Of a stretch of 30,938 nucleotides of DNA, positions 1 through 6,999 are shown in pieces; positions within the stretch are counted from its first letter, which is position 1; every line of letters starts with the position of its first letter. Source of the stretch: a virus. The stretch is from positions 1 to 30,938 of the IMG/VR virus record IMGVR_UViG_3300050138_000086, one strand, 5' to 3'. The translations under genes and the position numbers were made by a program. The notes below the pieces were generated by a model that saw only the letters and a list, made by a program, of their open reading frames with translations, was not told the DNA's origin and made no database searches.

Positions 1-259
1 CGACCGATAGCATCGTGTCGGGAACTGCTTCTGGAAATGCCGGCGCAATCGGTGCCGCGCTCACTGCGACGGCGAGCACGGTCGACGGCACGGCGAACGG
101 CGCGGCGGCGGCAACTGGATCGACGCTCACTCCGACCGATAGCATCGTGTCGGGAACTGCTTCTGGAAATGCCGGCGCAATCGGTGCCGCGCTCACTGCG
201 ACGGCGAGCACGGTCGACGGCACGGCGAACGGCGCGGCGGCGGCAACTGGATCGACGCT
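1..259 (+). repeat. 132-bp tandem repeat, two near-identical copies
   Basis: Positions 1-127 recur without a mismatch at 133-259, giving a 132-bp (44-codon) period. The first difference is position 128 versus 260 (c/t). Each 44-residue unit is itself two diverged 22-residue units. A third, clearly diverged copy begins near 265. The left edge of the array lies outside the window, so the copy number is unknown. Confidence 0.95.
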
Positions 260-782
260 TACTCCGACCGACAGCATTCTCGCTGGTTCTGAATCTGGCG
301 ATGCCACCGCCGCGGGATCGACGCTAACAGCGACGGTAAGTTGTTTCGGCGGTGTGGCAGGTGGTGACGTTCTCAATGCGACGGCATTAGGAGACATCGT
401 ATTAGCTACAGTTGAATTGATCGAAGGTGTTGCTTCCGGCGTCATCGTGGCACGAGCACAAGGTGGCGGTGCCGGTCGCAGTCGCAATCACGGTCATTCT
501 GCCCCGGCATGGAAATATCCGACTCTCAGCGTAGTGAGATCGGCGTCAGCACCATCACGGACGATTGAGTGTACAACAATCTTGCTCACCGGCTCCGCAA
601 CGGCGGATGCGAGGGCAAAAGGAAAAGCTCTACGAGTTAAAGTTAAAATCGTCCGCGGCAAGGCACGCGGAAGCGCTACAGCGCGCGGCGCTGTGATTGA
701 TATGAAATCCGATCTGTTGCCAGGAACGGCGGATGGTTTTGACGCCATCGCCTACGACAACGACTTTCTTCTCGCCGCCTAA
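3..782 (+). CDS. Repeat-containing phage structural protein, C-terminal part (5' truncated)
   Basis: The reading frame is open from the first bases of the window, so the true start lies upstream; the GTG at 15 is inside a repeat and is not a credible start. The visible part is built of 22-residue units rich in Gly, Ala, Ser and Thr, with the pattern G-x-A-x-G-x-A-x-A-x-G-x-x-L. They are almost identical near the left edge and decay toward the C-terminus, where weak copies (for example LLPGTADG) remain before the end. Such units occur in phage virion proteins and probably fold as short beta repeats. It ends 15 bases before the prohead protease, in the position where a portal or a protein following it is expected. 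No portal-like sequence is visible, so the full identity is unknown. Being structural is inferred from position and composition. Confidence 0.7.
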   Translation, partial: TDSIVSGTASGNAGAIGAALTATASTVDGTANGAAAATGSTLTPTDSIVSGTASGNAGAIGAALTATASTVDGTANGAAAATGSTLTPTDSILAGSESGDATAAGSTLTATVSCFGGVAGGDVLNATALGDIVLATVELIEGVASGVIVARAQGGGAGRSRNHGHSAPAWKYPTLSVVRSASAPSRTIECTTILLTGSATADARAKGKALRVKVKIVRGKARGSATARGAVIDMKSDLLPGTADGFDAIAYDNDFLLAA

Positions 783-797
783 ACCGAGGACATCAAC

Positions 798-1766
798 ATG
801 CGCAATCTTGAGATTTTCGTCGCGCCGACAGAATTCAAATTTGTTGGCGATGCACAACCCGGCGAATTCGAAGGCTATGGAGCCATCTTCAACAAACTGG
901 ATTCGCATAAGGATGTGATCGCGCCGGGCGCCTTCACGGAATCGTTGGCCGAACACAAGGCCAAGGGCACGCTTCCCGGTCTCTACGTCGAGCATAGCGC
1001 GTTCGTCGGCGGCGATCCGCTGCCGGTCGGCGTCTATTCCGAAATGAGCCAGGATAATCACGGGCTCAAGGTTAAGGGCAAAATCAGCGCGCTCGACACC
1101 GATCACGGTCGGCGCATTCGCGGATTGATGCAGGACGGTGCGCTCAGCGGATTGTCGATCGCCTATACGGTGCCGCCCGGCGGTGCCATCATGGGCAAGT
1201 CGCAGGGTGAACCGCGCCGCAAGTTGATCAAGGTTTTGTTGCACGCCATCGACATCGTGCGAGATCCAAGCAATTCCGCCGCGCGCATCCAGGAACTCAA
1301 ATCATCTTTCATGCACCGGCTCAAATCGACCGATAGCGTAAGCACGGTCGATCCCGACGGCGATGACGATTTCGATCCTGATGTTGATGGTGCGGTCAAC
1401 TCTCTGGCTTCTGCCATCGGCATGCAAGACAATGTCATGAACGCCGGCTATGGTCTGATGAGCTCGACCAACGGCAAGCATGACGCCGTTCTCATGAATC
1501 ATTTGCAGGATGCCCATGCGGCATTAACCGGCGATCGCGTGCCTGATGGCGTGACCGGCTGGACGAAAAGCGCAACCATTGGCGGGATACGGACAATCCT
1601 CGTGAAAGAGTTAGGTCTGTCCCGCAAACGAGCAGATGACGTCGCCAAACTTCTGTTCGGATCGCTACCTCGTGATGAGGGAAGCAACCAGGCAAACCAT
1701 GTCGGCACCAAGGACGCGGTGAAAGCTCTCAGCGCGCAACTGGCCGATTTTTCCCTCACGAAATAA
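798..1766 (+). CDS. Prohead protease (HK97 gp4-like, peptidase U35 family)
   Basis: This 322-residue protein is the capsid maturation protease, which cleaves the N-terminal scaffold part of the capsid protein inside the prohead. Residues 1-170 carry the family layout: the GYGAIFN segment near residue 26, a DVIAPGAF block near 39, the catalytic-type histidine in YVEHSAF (His66), and the serine in LSGLSIAY (Ser120 as the likely nucleophile). The segment after about residue 185 starts with an acidic linker (DPDGDDDFDPD) and is longer than in minimal proteases; it may act as scaffold, which is inference. The start ATG follows a GAGGA ribosome site about 6 bases upstream. The capsid gene begins 39 bases downstream, the usual order for this module. 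Confidence 0.93.
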   Translation: MRNLEIFVAPTEFKFVGDAQPGEFEGYGAIFNKLDSHKDVIAPGAFTESLAEHKAKGTLPGLYVEHSAFVGGDPLPVGVYSEMSQDNHGLKVKGKISALDTDHGRRIRGLMQDGALSGLSIAYTVPPGGAIMGKSQGEPRRKLIKVLLHAIDIVRDPSNSAARIQELKSSFMHRLKSTDSVSTVDPDGDDDFDPDVDGAVNSLASAIGMQDNVMNAGYGLMSSTNGKHDAVLMNHLQDAHAALTGDRVPDGVTGWTKSATIGGIRTILVKELGLSRKRADDVAKLLFGSLPRDEGSNQANHVGTKDAVKALSAQLADFSLTK

Positions 1767-1805
1767 CGCCGCAACGGCGTTTCACCCCAAACGAGGAATG
1801 TGATC

Positions 1806-3230
1806 ATGAAAAACGTCACCCTTCTCAGAATCTCTTCGGCGCTGCTGGCGGTTGCCAGCATGACGGCCGCAGTCGGTTCCGAGATCAATGCTCTGCAGAA
1901 TCGTCCCATCCCCGCCGGCATCTTCGCCTTAGCGCATCCGTTCGGTCGCGGCGTGGTTTTTGAAGCGCCGAACGACCAAGGTGGTGCTGGCAACGTCACC
2001 GAAGTCGAGCTCAAGGCGCTTATGGCAGGTCTGACCAAAGCGACCGTCGAGGTCAAGGAATGGCATAAGACCTCAAAGAACGAGATCGAAACTCTCGGTA
2101 AGCTGACCAAGGAGACCAAGGACGGCGCCGACAAAGCGCTGAGCGAGATGAATACCAAGCTCACCGCGCTCTACGACGACTTCGAAAAGAAGACCGGCGC
2201 GCGTATCGGCGACATCGAACAGAAGATGGCCCGTCGCATTGGCGGAATGCAATTCGAGGAAACCAAGTCGGCCGGTCAGGTGGTGATCGAAAACGAGGCG
2301 GTCAAGAGCACACTTCTGGGTGGGGCCCGTCGCGGCGCCATCTCAGTCGTGATGGAACGCAAGAACATCACCAGCAACGTGGCTACCGTCGGCTCCGGTG
2401 CCTCTGCGGCAACCTCCCTTGTCGTTCCGCAGCGTGAACCGATGGTCGGTCTGCCTCAGCGCAAGATGACCGTGCGTGATCTTTTGACTCCCGGAACGAC
2501 GATCTCAAGCAACATCGAATACCCGGTGGAAACCGGTACGGTTCCCCCGACGATTGCCGCCACGGTTGTTTCGGAAGGTGGGCTCAAACCGCAGGGCAAT
2601 CTGACCTACGATCTGAAAACTTCTCCGGTGCGCACGATCGCCTGGATCATGAAGGCATCGCGTCAGATTCTCGACGACGCGCCGCAACTGCAGAGCTACA
2701 TCGACGGCCGTCTGCGTTACGGCCTCGAATATATCGAGGAAGTGGAATTGCTGACCGGCGACGGTACAGGAAACCACATCTTTGGACTCGTGCCACAGGC
2801 GACGGCCTACAGCGCGGCATTCTCACCGACTGACATCCAACAGATCGACAAGCTGCGTCTTGCCGCGCTGCAGGCAGCGTCAGTCTCTCTGTTCCCGTCG
2901 ACAGGGTATGTCGTTCACCCGACAGACTGGGCACGAATCGAAACTTTGAAGAACAACCTTGGTAACTATATTATTGGTGATCCCCAAGGAACCCTTCAAC
3001 CGATGCTGTGGAGTCTTCCTGTGGTCGAGACGATTGCGATGACGACCGGCCACTTTCTTGCTGGTGCCTTCCGGCTCGGAGCGCAGATTTTCGACAGAAT
3101 GGGCATTGAGGTCTTGATTTCGACGGAAGATTCCGACAACTTCCAGCGAAACCTCATCACCATAAGGGGCGAAGAGCGCCTGGCTCTCGCCTGTTACCGA
3201 CCCTCGGCATTTATTTATGGTGCCTTCTAG
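1806..3230 (+). CDS. Major capsid protein, HK97 gp5 fold
   Basis: The product has 474 residues from the ATG at 1806. This start is preferred over the GTG at 1800 because GAGGA at 1793-1797 is well spaced for it. Residues about 65-145 are charged and coiled-coil-like, matching the delta scaffold domain. The mature shell domain probably starts near the KSAGQ segment (about residue 154), as the following VVIENEAVK and ARRGAI stretch is typical of HK97-type mature N-termini. Later family segments include SEGGLKPQ, ASRQILDDAP, LLTGDGTGNHIFGL and the terminal RGEERLALACYRPSAF. Residues about 5-25 are unusually hydrophobic and resemble a signal or membrane segment, odd for a capsid precursor, though the protease should remove them. 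A possible terminator follows the gene. Confidence 0.95.
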   Translation: MKNVTLLRISSALLAVASMTAAVGSEINALQNRPIPAGIFALAHPFGRGVVFEAPNDQGGAGNVTEVELKALMAGLTKATVEVKEWHKTSKNEIETLGKLTKETKDGADKALSEMNTKLTALYDDFEKKTGARIGDIEQKMARRIGGMQFEETKSAGQVVIENEAVKSTLLGGARRGAISVVMERKNITSNVATVGSGASAATSLVVPQREPMVGLPQRKMTVRDLLTPGTTISSNIEYPVETGTVPPTIAATVVSEGGLKPQGNLTYDLKTSPVRTIAWIMKASRQILDDAPQLQSYIDGRLRYGLEYIEEVELLTGDGTGNHIFGLVPQATAYSAAFSPTDIQQIDKLRLAALQAASVSLFPSTGYVVHPTDWARIETLKNNLGNYIIGDPQGTLQPMLWSLPVVETIAMTTGHFLAGAFRLGAQIFDRMGIEVLISTEDSDNFQRNLITIRGEERLALACYRPSAFIYGAF

Positions 3231-3285
3231 TAAGTAACGAGGGAAAAGAGTCCTTGCCATAAGCGAGGCAGGATGACAAAATGCG

Positions 3286-3318
3286 AAACCCGCCGAGACT
3301 TGTGATCTCGGCGGATTT
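3286..3318 (+). terminator. Possible intrinsic terminator after the capsid gene
   Basis: CCGCCGAG (3290-3297) and CTCGGCGG (3307-3314) form a perfect 8-bp stem with a 9-base loop. Outside it, AAA (3286-3288) faces TTT (3316-3318). The T-run is short, so termination may be partial, which would separate abundant capsid transcription from the HNH gene. Confidence 0.5.
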
Positions 3319-3345
3319 CTAACGCCTCCGAATGGATTAGATTCG

Positions 3346-4350
3346 ATGACGCTGATAAATGAATACACCCCTAAAGTGCCGTGCTGCAAGAAATGCGGAG
3401 GGTATTTTGAAACACCCCCATCCCGCAGCAACCTTCCTCATTATTGTGGCCCGTGCGGGATCGCGGTGAGGCTGGCAAATGGTGCCGCATCCGCCGAGCG
3501 CCGTCGCCGCCGCAAAGGAATTCCACTTAGAAAAGGCACGCAGATTAAGTGCCATGACTGTGGTGATCTCGCCGAACGCGGTGATCACGGGACCAATCGG
3601 ATGCGGTGTGTTCCATGCGCCGAAGACCGGCGCCTGGAATTGGCAGTCGCGAGAAATACAGCGGCGGGCGAGGCCAAGCGGCAGGAGCGCCGCGCGAGAG
3701 GACTCCCGATTCGTGGTGATATTCTGAAATGCGTTGATTGTAAGCAAGATTTTATCTTTAAGAACAATGACAAAACCGATTGCTGTCGGCCCTGCGCATA
3801 TAAGCGCAATCTTAAGAAAATTAAGGAGAACTACCCAGAGTTAGCGCGGATTCAAGGCAGGACATCATTCGGCTCTCAAATATTATGTGGAAACTGTGAG
3901 CGTACTTTCGTATTTACTGCACAATGTCAAAAATATTGCCCTGAATGCCAGAATAGAGGGCCAGAGGTTGTAAAATCTCGCTATCTTGAATGTAAGCGCA
4001 TACGTGCAAAAGAGAGACGACTGACGGACCCTACGTGGGCTCTAAACCAGAGAATGCGAACGGCGATGCGGCGCGGTCTTGTCGAGCGTCGGCCGCGCGG
4101 AAAACTGCAAAGACTTCTCGGTTGGAGCATCAATGATCTAGCCATTCATCTTGAAAAGCAATTCAAAGACGGGATGTCGTGGTCAAATATGGACAAATGG
4201 GACGTTGATCACGTAGTTCCGCTCGTAAAGTTCAAGTTCACGAGCAATCGAAGTCCAGAATTCAGAGCGGCATGGGCCATTACCAATCTTCAACCCATGT
4301 GGTCCGGTGAGAACCGCAAAAAGAGCGCGCATCGCCTTTATCTTCTCTAG
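3346..4350 (+). CDS. HNH endonuclease with four tandem zinc ribbons
   Basis: This 334-residue protein probably nicks or cuts DNA. The C-terminus holds an HNH-type core: WDVDHVVPL with Asp288 and His289, then NLQPMW (Asn314) and GENRKKSA (Asn323). Before it are four CxxC...CxxC ribbons at Cys14/17-34/37, Cys69/72-88/91, Cys129/132-147/150 and Cys181/184-198/201, separated by Arg-rich linkers. The last third is more AT-rich than the flanking genes. Sitting between the capsid gene and the next head gene, it looks like a mobile or homing-type insertion; that is inference from context. The ribosome site before the ATG is weak. Phage HNH enzymes can also assist terminase, but those are usually shorter and near the packaging genes. 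Confidence 0.88.
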   Translation: MTLINEYTPKVPCCKKCGGYFETPPSRSNLPHYCGPCGIAVRLANGAASAERRRRRKGIPLRKGTQIKCHDCGDLAERGDHGTNRMRCVPCAEDRRLELAVARNTAAGEAKRQERRARGLPIRGDILKCVDCKQDFIFKNNDKTDCCRPCAYKRNLKKIKENYPELARIQGRTSFGSQILCGNCERTFVFTAQCQKYCPECQNRGPEVVKSRYLECKRIRAKERRLTDPTWALNQRMRTAMRRGLVERRPRGKLQRLLGWSINDLAIHLEKQFKDGMSWSNMDKWDVDHVVPLVKFKFTSNRSPEFRAAWAITNLQPMWSGENRKKSAHRLYLL

Positions 4351-4359
4351 GAGAGAATT

Positions 4360-4653
4360 ATGTCAGTTCGAATGAAAGCCTTGCGCTCCTGGCACAATGC
4401 CGAGCACGAGGGCACTGTCCATATTGGGCAAGAATTTGAAGCAACGGATGCCCGCGCTGGTGATTTGGAACGCGCACAATTGGCGGCGCGCGTCACATCG
4501 GCAAAGCCGAAGATTGAAATTCAATCGCAGGTGCCGCGCCCTTTGGAATTCGGCGATCATGGCGGTGTCATACAGCCGTCATCGTCGCCAGCGGTCCAAG
4601 CGCAGCCAACGAAAACCTTGCGCAAGCCCGCGGGCGAGCGAAAGTTCTTGTAG
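4360..4653 (+). CDS. Small protein with a domain shared with the GT9-like gene; possible 5' part of a frameshifted gene
   Basis: In frame this encodes 97 residues, starting at ATG 4360 behind a GGAGAGAA ribosome site. Residues 5-44 form a short domain (MKALRSWHNAEHEG, then VHIGQEFEA) that reappears at the start of the gene at 5164 (MRALKPWFNAEHEG, VEVGQIFIA). Small proteins of this style are common near phage head genes and lack a known function. The tail of this ORF, Pro/Ala/Lys-rich, overlaps in another frame a well-conserved DUF115-like segment (VIVASGPSA). The downstream frame has no start codon, so the domain may be the N-terminus of one longer protein of about 296 residues made by a -1 shift. 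Whether the 97-residue form, the fusion, or both are made cannot be settled here. Confidence 0.7.
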   Translation: MSVRMKALRSWHNAEHEGTVHIGQEFEATDARAGDLERAQLAARVTSAKPKIEIQSQVPRPLEFGDHGGVIQPSSSPAVQAQPTKTLRKPAGERKFL

Positions 4654-5249
4654 TCAATGAAAGTTGGCGGCTCGCTCCTTGGGCGGATGCCCTTTATGCG
4701 GGCGATGGCAAGTGGTGGGTTTTGAATGCCGGCGTGTCGGAATTCAAGGGAGATAAATTCACCTGCTTCAGGGAGACTTGCGAACTATATCCCGCACTGC
4801 AATTTATCGAATGTGTCAATCCCGGCGAGGGCTACGAAGGCTGCAATCGCATCATCACAGCTCCGGGCTATATCGGCGCCGGCGGCAACAGCGGATTTCA
4901 GGCGATCAATTTGGCGGTGCAACTCGGAGCGCGCCGCATCGTCCTAGTCGGCTTCGATATGCGGGTCGACAACGGCGTTCACTGGCATGGTGAACATAGA
5001 ACGGAGCTCGGGAATCCTGGTCTCGATAACGTAATCAAGTGGCGACGCATTCTTGATGAGGCCGCCGGCGATCTGGCTGGCATGGGTATCGAAATCATTA
5101 ACGCGAGCGCGTGTTCGGCGCTAACCGCATATCCGATCATGAGTTTGGAAAAGGCACTAAACCGTGATTGTGATGAGGGCGCTAAAGCCTTGGTTCAACG
5201 CCGAGCACGAGGGCAACGTCGAAGTCGGGCAGATATTTATAGCGAGTGA
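4518..5249 (+). CDS. DUF115/MAF-like protein lacking its own start codon
   Basis: This frame is open from 4518 and contains no ATG, GTG or TTG until TTG 4722, which lies inside the conserved domain. The domain starts with HTAVIVASGPSA and continues with RAKVLVVNESWRLAPWADAL, GGNSGFQAINLA, ARRIVLVGFDM, HWHGEH and GIEIINAS. This is the pattern of phage DUF115/MAF-like proteins, which have a Rossmann-type fold and are associated with glycan modification; the actual reaction is unknown. The missing start and the intact domain imply translation by -1 frameshift from the gene at 4360, or a single-base lesion or error. The last 28 codons or so run into the next gene (86-base overlap from GTG 5164) and look unrelated to the domain, as if the original stop were lost. 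Confidence 0.7.
   Translation, partial: NSIAGAAPFGIRRSWRCHTAVIVASGPSAANENLAQARGRAKVLVVNESWRLAPWADALYAGDGKWWVLNAGVSEFKGDKFTCFRETCELYPALQFIECVNPGEGYEGCNRIITAPGYIGAGGNSGFQAINLAVQLGARRIVLVGFDMRVDNGVHWHGEHRTELGNPGLDNVIKWRRILDEAAGDLAGMGIEIINASACSALTAYPIMSLEKALNRDCDEGAKALVQRRARGQRRSRADIYSE
4539..4545 (+). other. Candidate -1 slippery heptamer CCCTTTG
   Basis: In the reading frame of the 4360 gene the bases read C CCT TTG, which fits the X-XXY-YYZ pattern. A -1 slip here would lead into the open frame that encodes the DUF115-like domain. No stimulatory structure was identified, and an indel or sequencing error would look the same. Confidence 0.35.
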
Positions 5250-6366
5250 ACAGCGCGCGAAGGTGTTGGAAGTCAACGGGCTTGCGACGCGGGATGATGA
5301 AATAGCGAATGGCGCCCGAACGGCGGCGACACTCATACCTCTTCTAATCCAGGGCATGCACGGGCTTGGCGACAACATCCATCAGCGCGCGGTGATCCGG
5401 CAACTGATGGAGCAACACGAAATCTGGCTAGAGACGCCTTGGCCATGCGTTTATCACGATCTAGTCGGCCCGCGGCTCAAGCTATTGAATAAAAATTCGT
5501 ATCTGAGAACGCAGGCGAAGAACGCAAAACGAGAGGCAAAGAACTATTCGCGAATAACATCGGTCGCCGGCATGAAGGCGATGCGCATCTGGTACACGCA
5601 TGACGGCATCCGCAAGTCGGGTTTTCTCGGCGCGATGATGGATAATTGCCGGTGCGATGATGCAGCGGCCGACTATCGCATGCCGATTGCGGCAAAGTGG
5701 ATTAAGAAAGCGCATGCTAAACTCGAACAATGGCAACCGACAAAGCCGTTGCTGATCTATCGACCGTTGGTCGAGCGCATTGAATGGAATGGCTGCGCAG
5801 CGCGCAATCCTGATCACGCTGCTTATGCCGCGTTGTTCAATTCCATCCGCGAATCATTTTTCGTTATCAGCATTGCCGATACCGCTCCTGGCAAGGAATG
5901 GATTGTCGGGCCGAAAGTAAAAGCCGACGTCGAATGTCATGAAGGTGAACTCGATTTCGAGACCATCGCCGCGCTGACGGCTTCGGCTGCGCTGATGTTC
6001 TGTTCGCCGGGGTTTGCTCTCATTCTCGCGCAGTCCGTGAGCACTCCTAACGTCTGTGTCTTCGGCGGCCACGAAAGTTCTCGGCTCTATTCGGCCGGGG
6101 CAAGGTTTGCGCCATTCCTGGGCATCGATCCTATCAAACCGTGCGAATGCTTTAGCAAAGATCATCGATGCGCCAAGGCAATCGACTTGCCGAAGGTGCG
6201 AGCAAGACTGGAAGAGTTTGTTTATGTCGCTACCGAAGGTTCCAAAATCGCAACTCGATATCCGGGAGATAAATTGGGCCGGACTTCCAAAGCGGTTCAT
6301 GAATCCGGGCGAACTCGAAGTGCTGATCGCACTCGTTCGCTCGGTGCATCCCAAGGCGGTGCTTGA
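5164..6366 (+). CDS. GT9-like (heptosyltransferase-fold) glycosyltransferase with an N-terminal accessory domain
   Basis: The product has about 400 residues. GTG 5164 lies about 8-9 bases behind GGAAAAGG; ATG 5173 is the alternative start. Residues 4-45 repeat the small domain seen at 4360. Then comes LIQGMHGLGDNIHQRAV, the Gly-rich loop typical of GT9/ADP-heptose transferase folds. Near residue 270 is the second half, FETIAALTASAALMFCSPGFALILAQ-type sequence followed by TPNVCVFGGHES, the usual nucleotide-sugar-binding side. A transferase role is inferred from the fold; donor and acceptor are unknown. The domain probably ends near RARLEEFV; the remaining 45 or so residues are Arg/Ser-rich and encoded opposite frame to the next gene, giving a 143-base overlap. 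It forms a cassette with its two neighbours. Confidence 0.72.
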   Translation: MIVMRALKPWFNAEHEGNVEVGQIFIASEQRAKVLEVNGLATRDDEIANGARTAATLIPLLIQGMHGLGDNIHQRAVIRQLMEQHEIWLETPWPCVYHDLVGPRLKLLNKNSYLRTQAKNAKREAKNYSRITSVAGMKAMRIWYTHDGIRKSGFLGAMMDNCRCDDAAADYRMPIAAKWIKKAHAKLEQWQPTKPLLIYRPLVERIEWNGCAARNPDHAAYAALFNSIRESFFVISIADTAPGKEWIVGPKVKADVECHEGELDFETIAALTASAALMFCSPGFALILAQSVSTPNVCVFGGHESSRLYSAGARFAPFLGIDPIKPCECFSKDHRCAKAIDLPKVRARLEEFVYVATEGSKIATRYPGDKLGRTSKAVHESGRTRSADRTRSLGASQGGA

Positions 6367-6811
6367 ATTCGGGGTGAATGAGGGGCGAACTGCCAAGGCT
6401 ATTCTCGACAATATTCCCGGTATTGAACACTACCAGGGCATCGACGTACCGCTCGGCTATGTCCCAGCCAAGGCGGTGCAGGCGAACGAAGTTCCAGCAC
6501 AGCCCGGTCATCTGGTAAAAAGTGATCCGCGTTTCGAATTGATTCTGCGCCAGCACGGCTCGCATGATCTTAAAGTCGCCGATCTAAAACTCTGCGATGC
6601 GGCATTCATCGACGGCGATCACAGTTTTAAGGGCGTGATGCACGACACGGCGCTGGCCCGCAGGCTAGTGCGCGGAGGCGGCATCATCGTCTGGCACGAT
6701 TATCATGATCTTGGAACCGTCGACGTGCGCGACGTGCTTGATGAGTTTCACAAAGCCGGCGACGATATCGTTCACGTCGAAAGTACATGGCTGGCGTTCC
6801 AGTTGGTGTGA
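6224..6811 (+). CDS. Class I SAM-dependent methyltransferase (Methyltransf_24-like)
   Basis: ATG 6224 is chosen because GGAAGAG sits at a good distance upstream; a longer in-frame reading from 6056 would extend deep into the preceding gene and add an unrelated sequence. The 195-residue product has the SAM-binding motif I (AVLEFGVNEGRTAKAI, about residue 45), a middle block YQGIDVPLGY and the later AAFIDGDHSFKGVMHD, then GGGIIVWHDYHDLG. These match small phage and bacterial sugar- or small-molecule-type methyltransferases. It follows two glycosyltransferase-like genes, so methylation of a sugar or of a capsid or tail modification is plausible, but this is inference and the substrate is unknown. 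Confidence 0.83.
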   Translation: MSLPKVPKSQLDIREINWAGLPKRFMNPGELEVLIALVRSVHPKAVLEFGVNEGRTAKAILDNIPGIEHYQGIDVPLGYVPAKAVQANEVPAQPGHLVKSDPRFELILRQHGSHDLKVADLKLCDAAFIDGDHSFKGVMHDTALARRLVRGGGIIVWHDYHDLGTVDVRDVLDEFHKAGDDIVHVESTWLAFQLV

Positions 6812-6813
6812 CG

Positions 6814-6996
6814 GTGAAAGAATTCGTGGTGATGGTGGTTGTTCGTGGCCGCGATGAAGCAAGTCCAGAGTTATTAAAGACTTGCGTTGAAATCCTTTTG
6901 CATCGGGCGCGGCGGTTTTCTCCGGACAATCGATTTGATTGGCAGTCGTTTGATGTGATTGTTGATTATCAGCCGGACTCACACAATAAGCGGTGA
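6814..6996 (+). CDS. Small hypothetical phage protein
   Basis: A 60-residue reading from GTG 6814, two bases after the methyltransferase stop; ATG 6787 would add nine residues and overlap that gene. The sequence reads as a compact alpha/beta protein (KEFVVMVVVRGRDEASPE, then an amphipathic helix, then FDWQSFDVIVDY). No known domain was recognised. The uninterrupted coding spacing to the connector gene 3 bases downstream supports it as a real gene. The ribosome site is weak for either start. Confidence 0.6.
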   Translation: MKEFVVMVVVRGRDEASPELLKTCVEILLHRARRFSPDNRFDWQSFDVIVDYQPDSHNKR

Positions 6997-6999
6997 ACA

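Noticed and set aside
630-1244. Minus-strand 204-residue frame opposite the repeat protein and protease
   Set aside because: It has no family pattern or ribosome site and lies opposite well-supported genes.
1499-2164. Minus-strand 221-residue frame opposite protease and capsid
   Set aside because: It is Ser/Arg-rich low-complexity reading opposite conserved genes, with no domain.
6056-6223. N-terminal extension of the methyltransferase
   Set aside because: It overlaps the GT9-like gene by over 300 bases and adds no family sequence; ATG 6224 has a good ribosome site.
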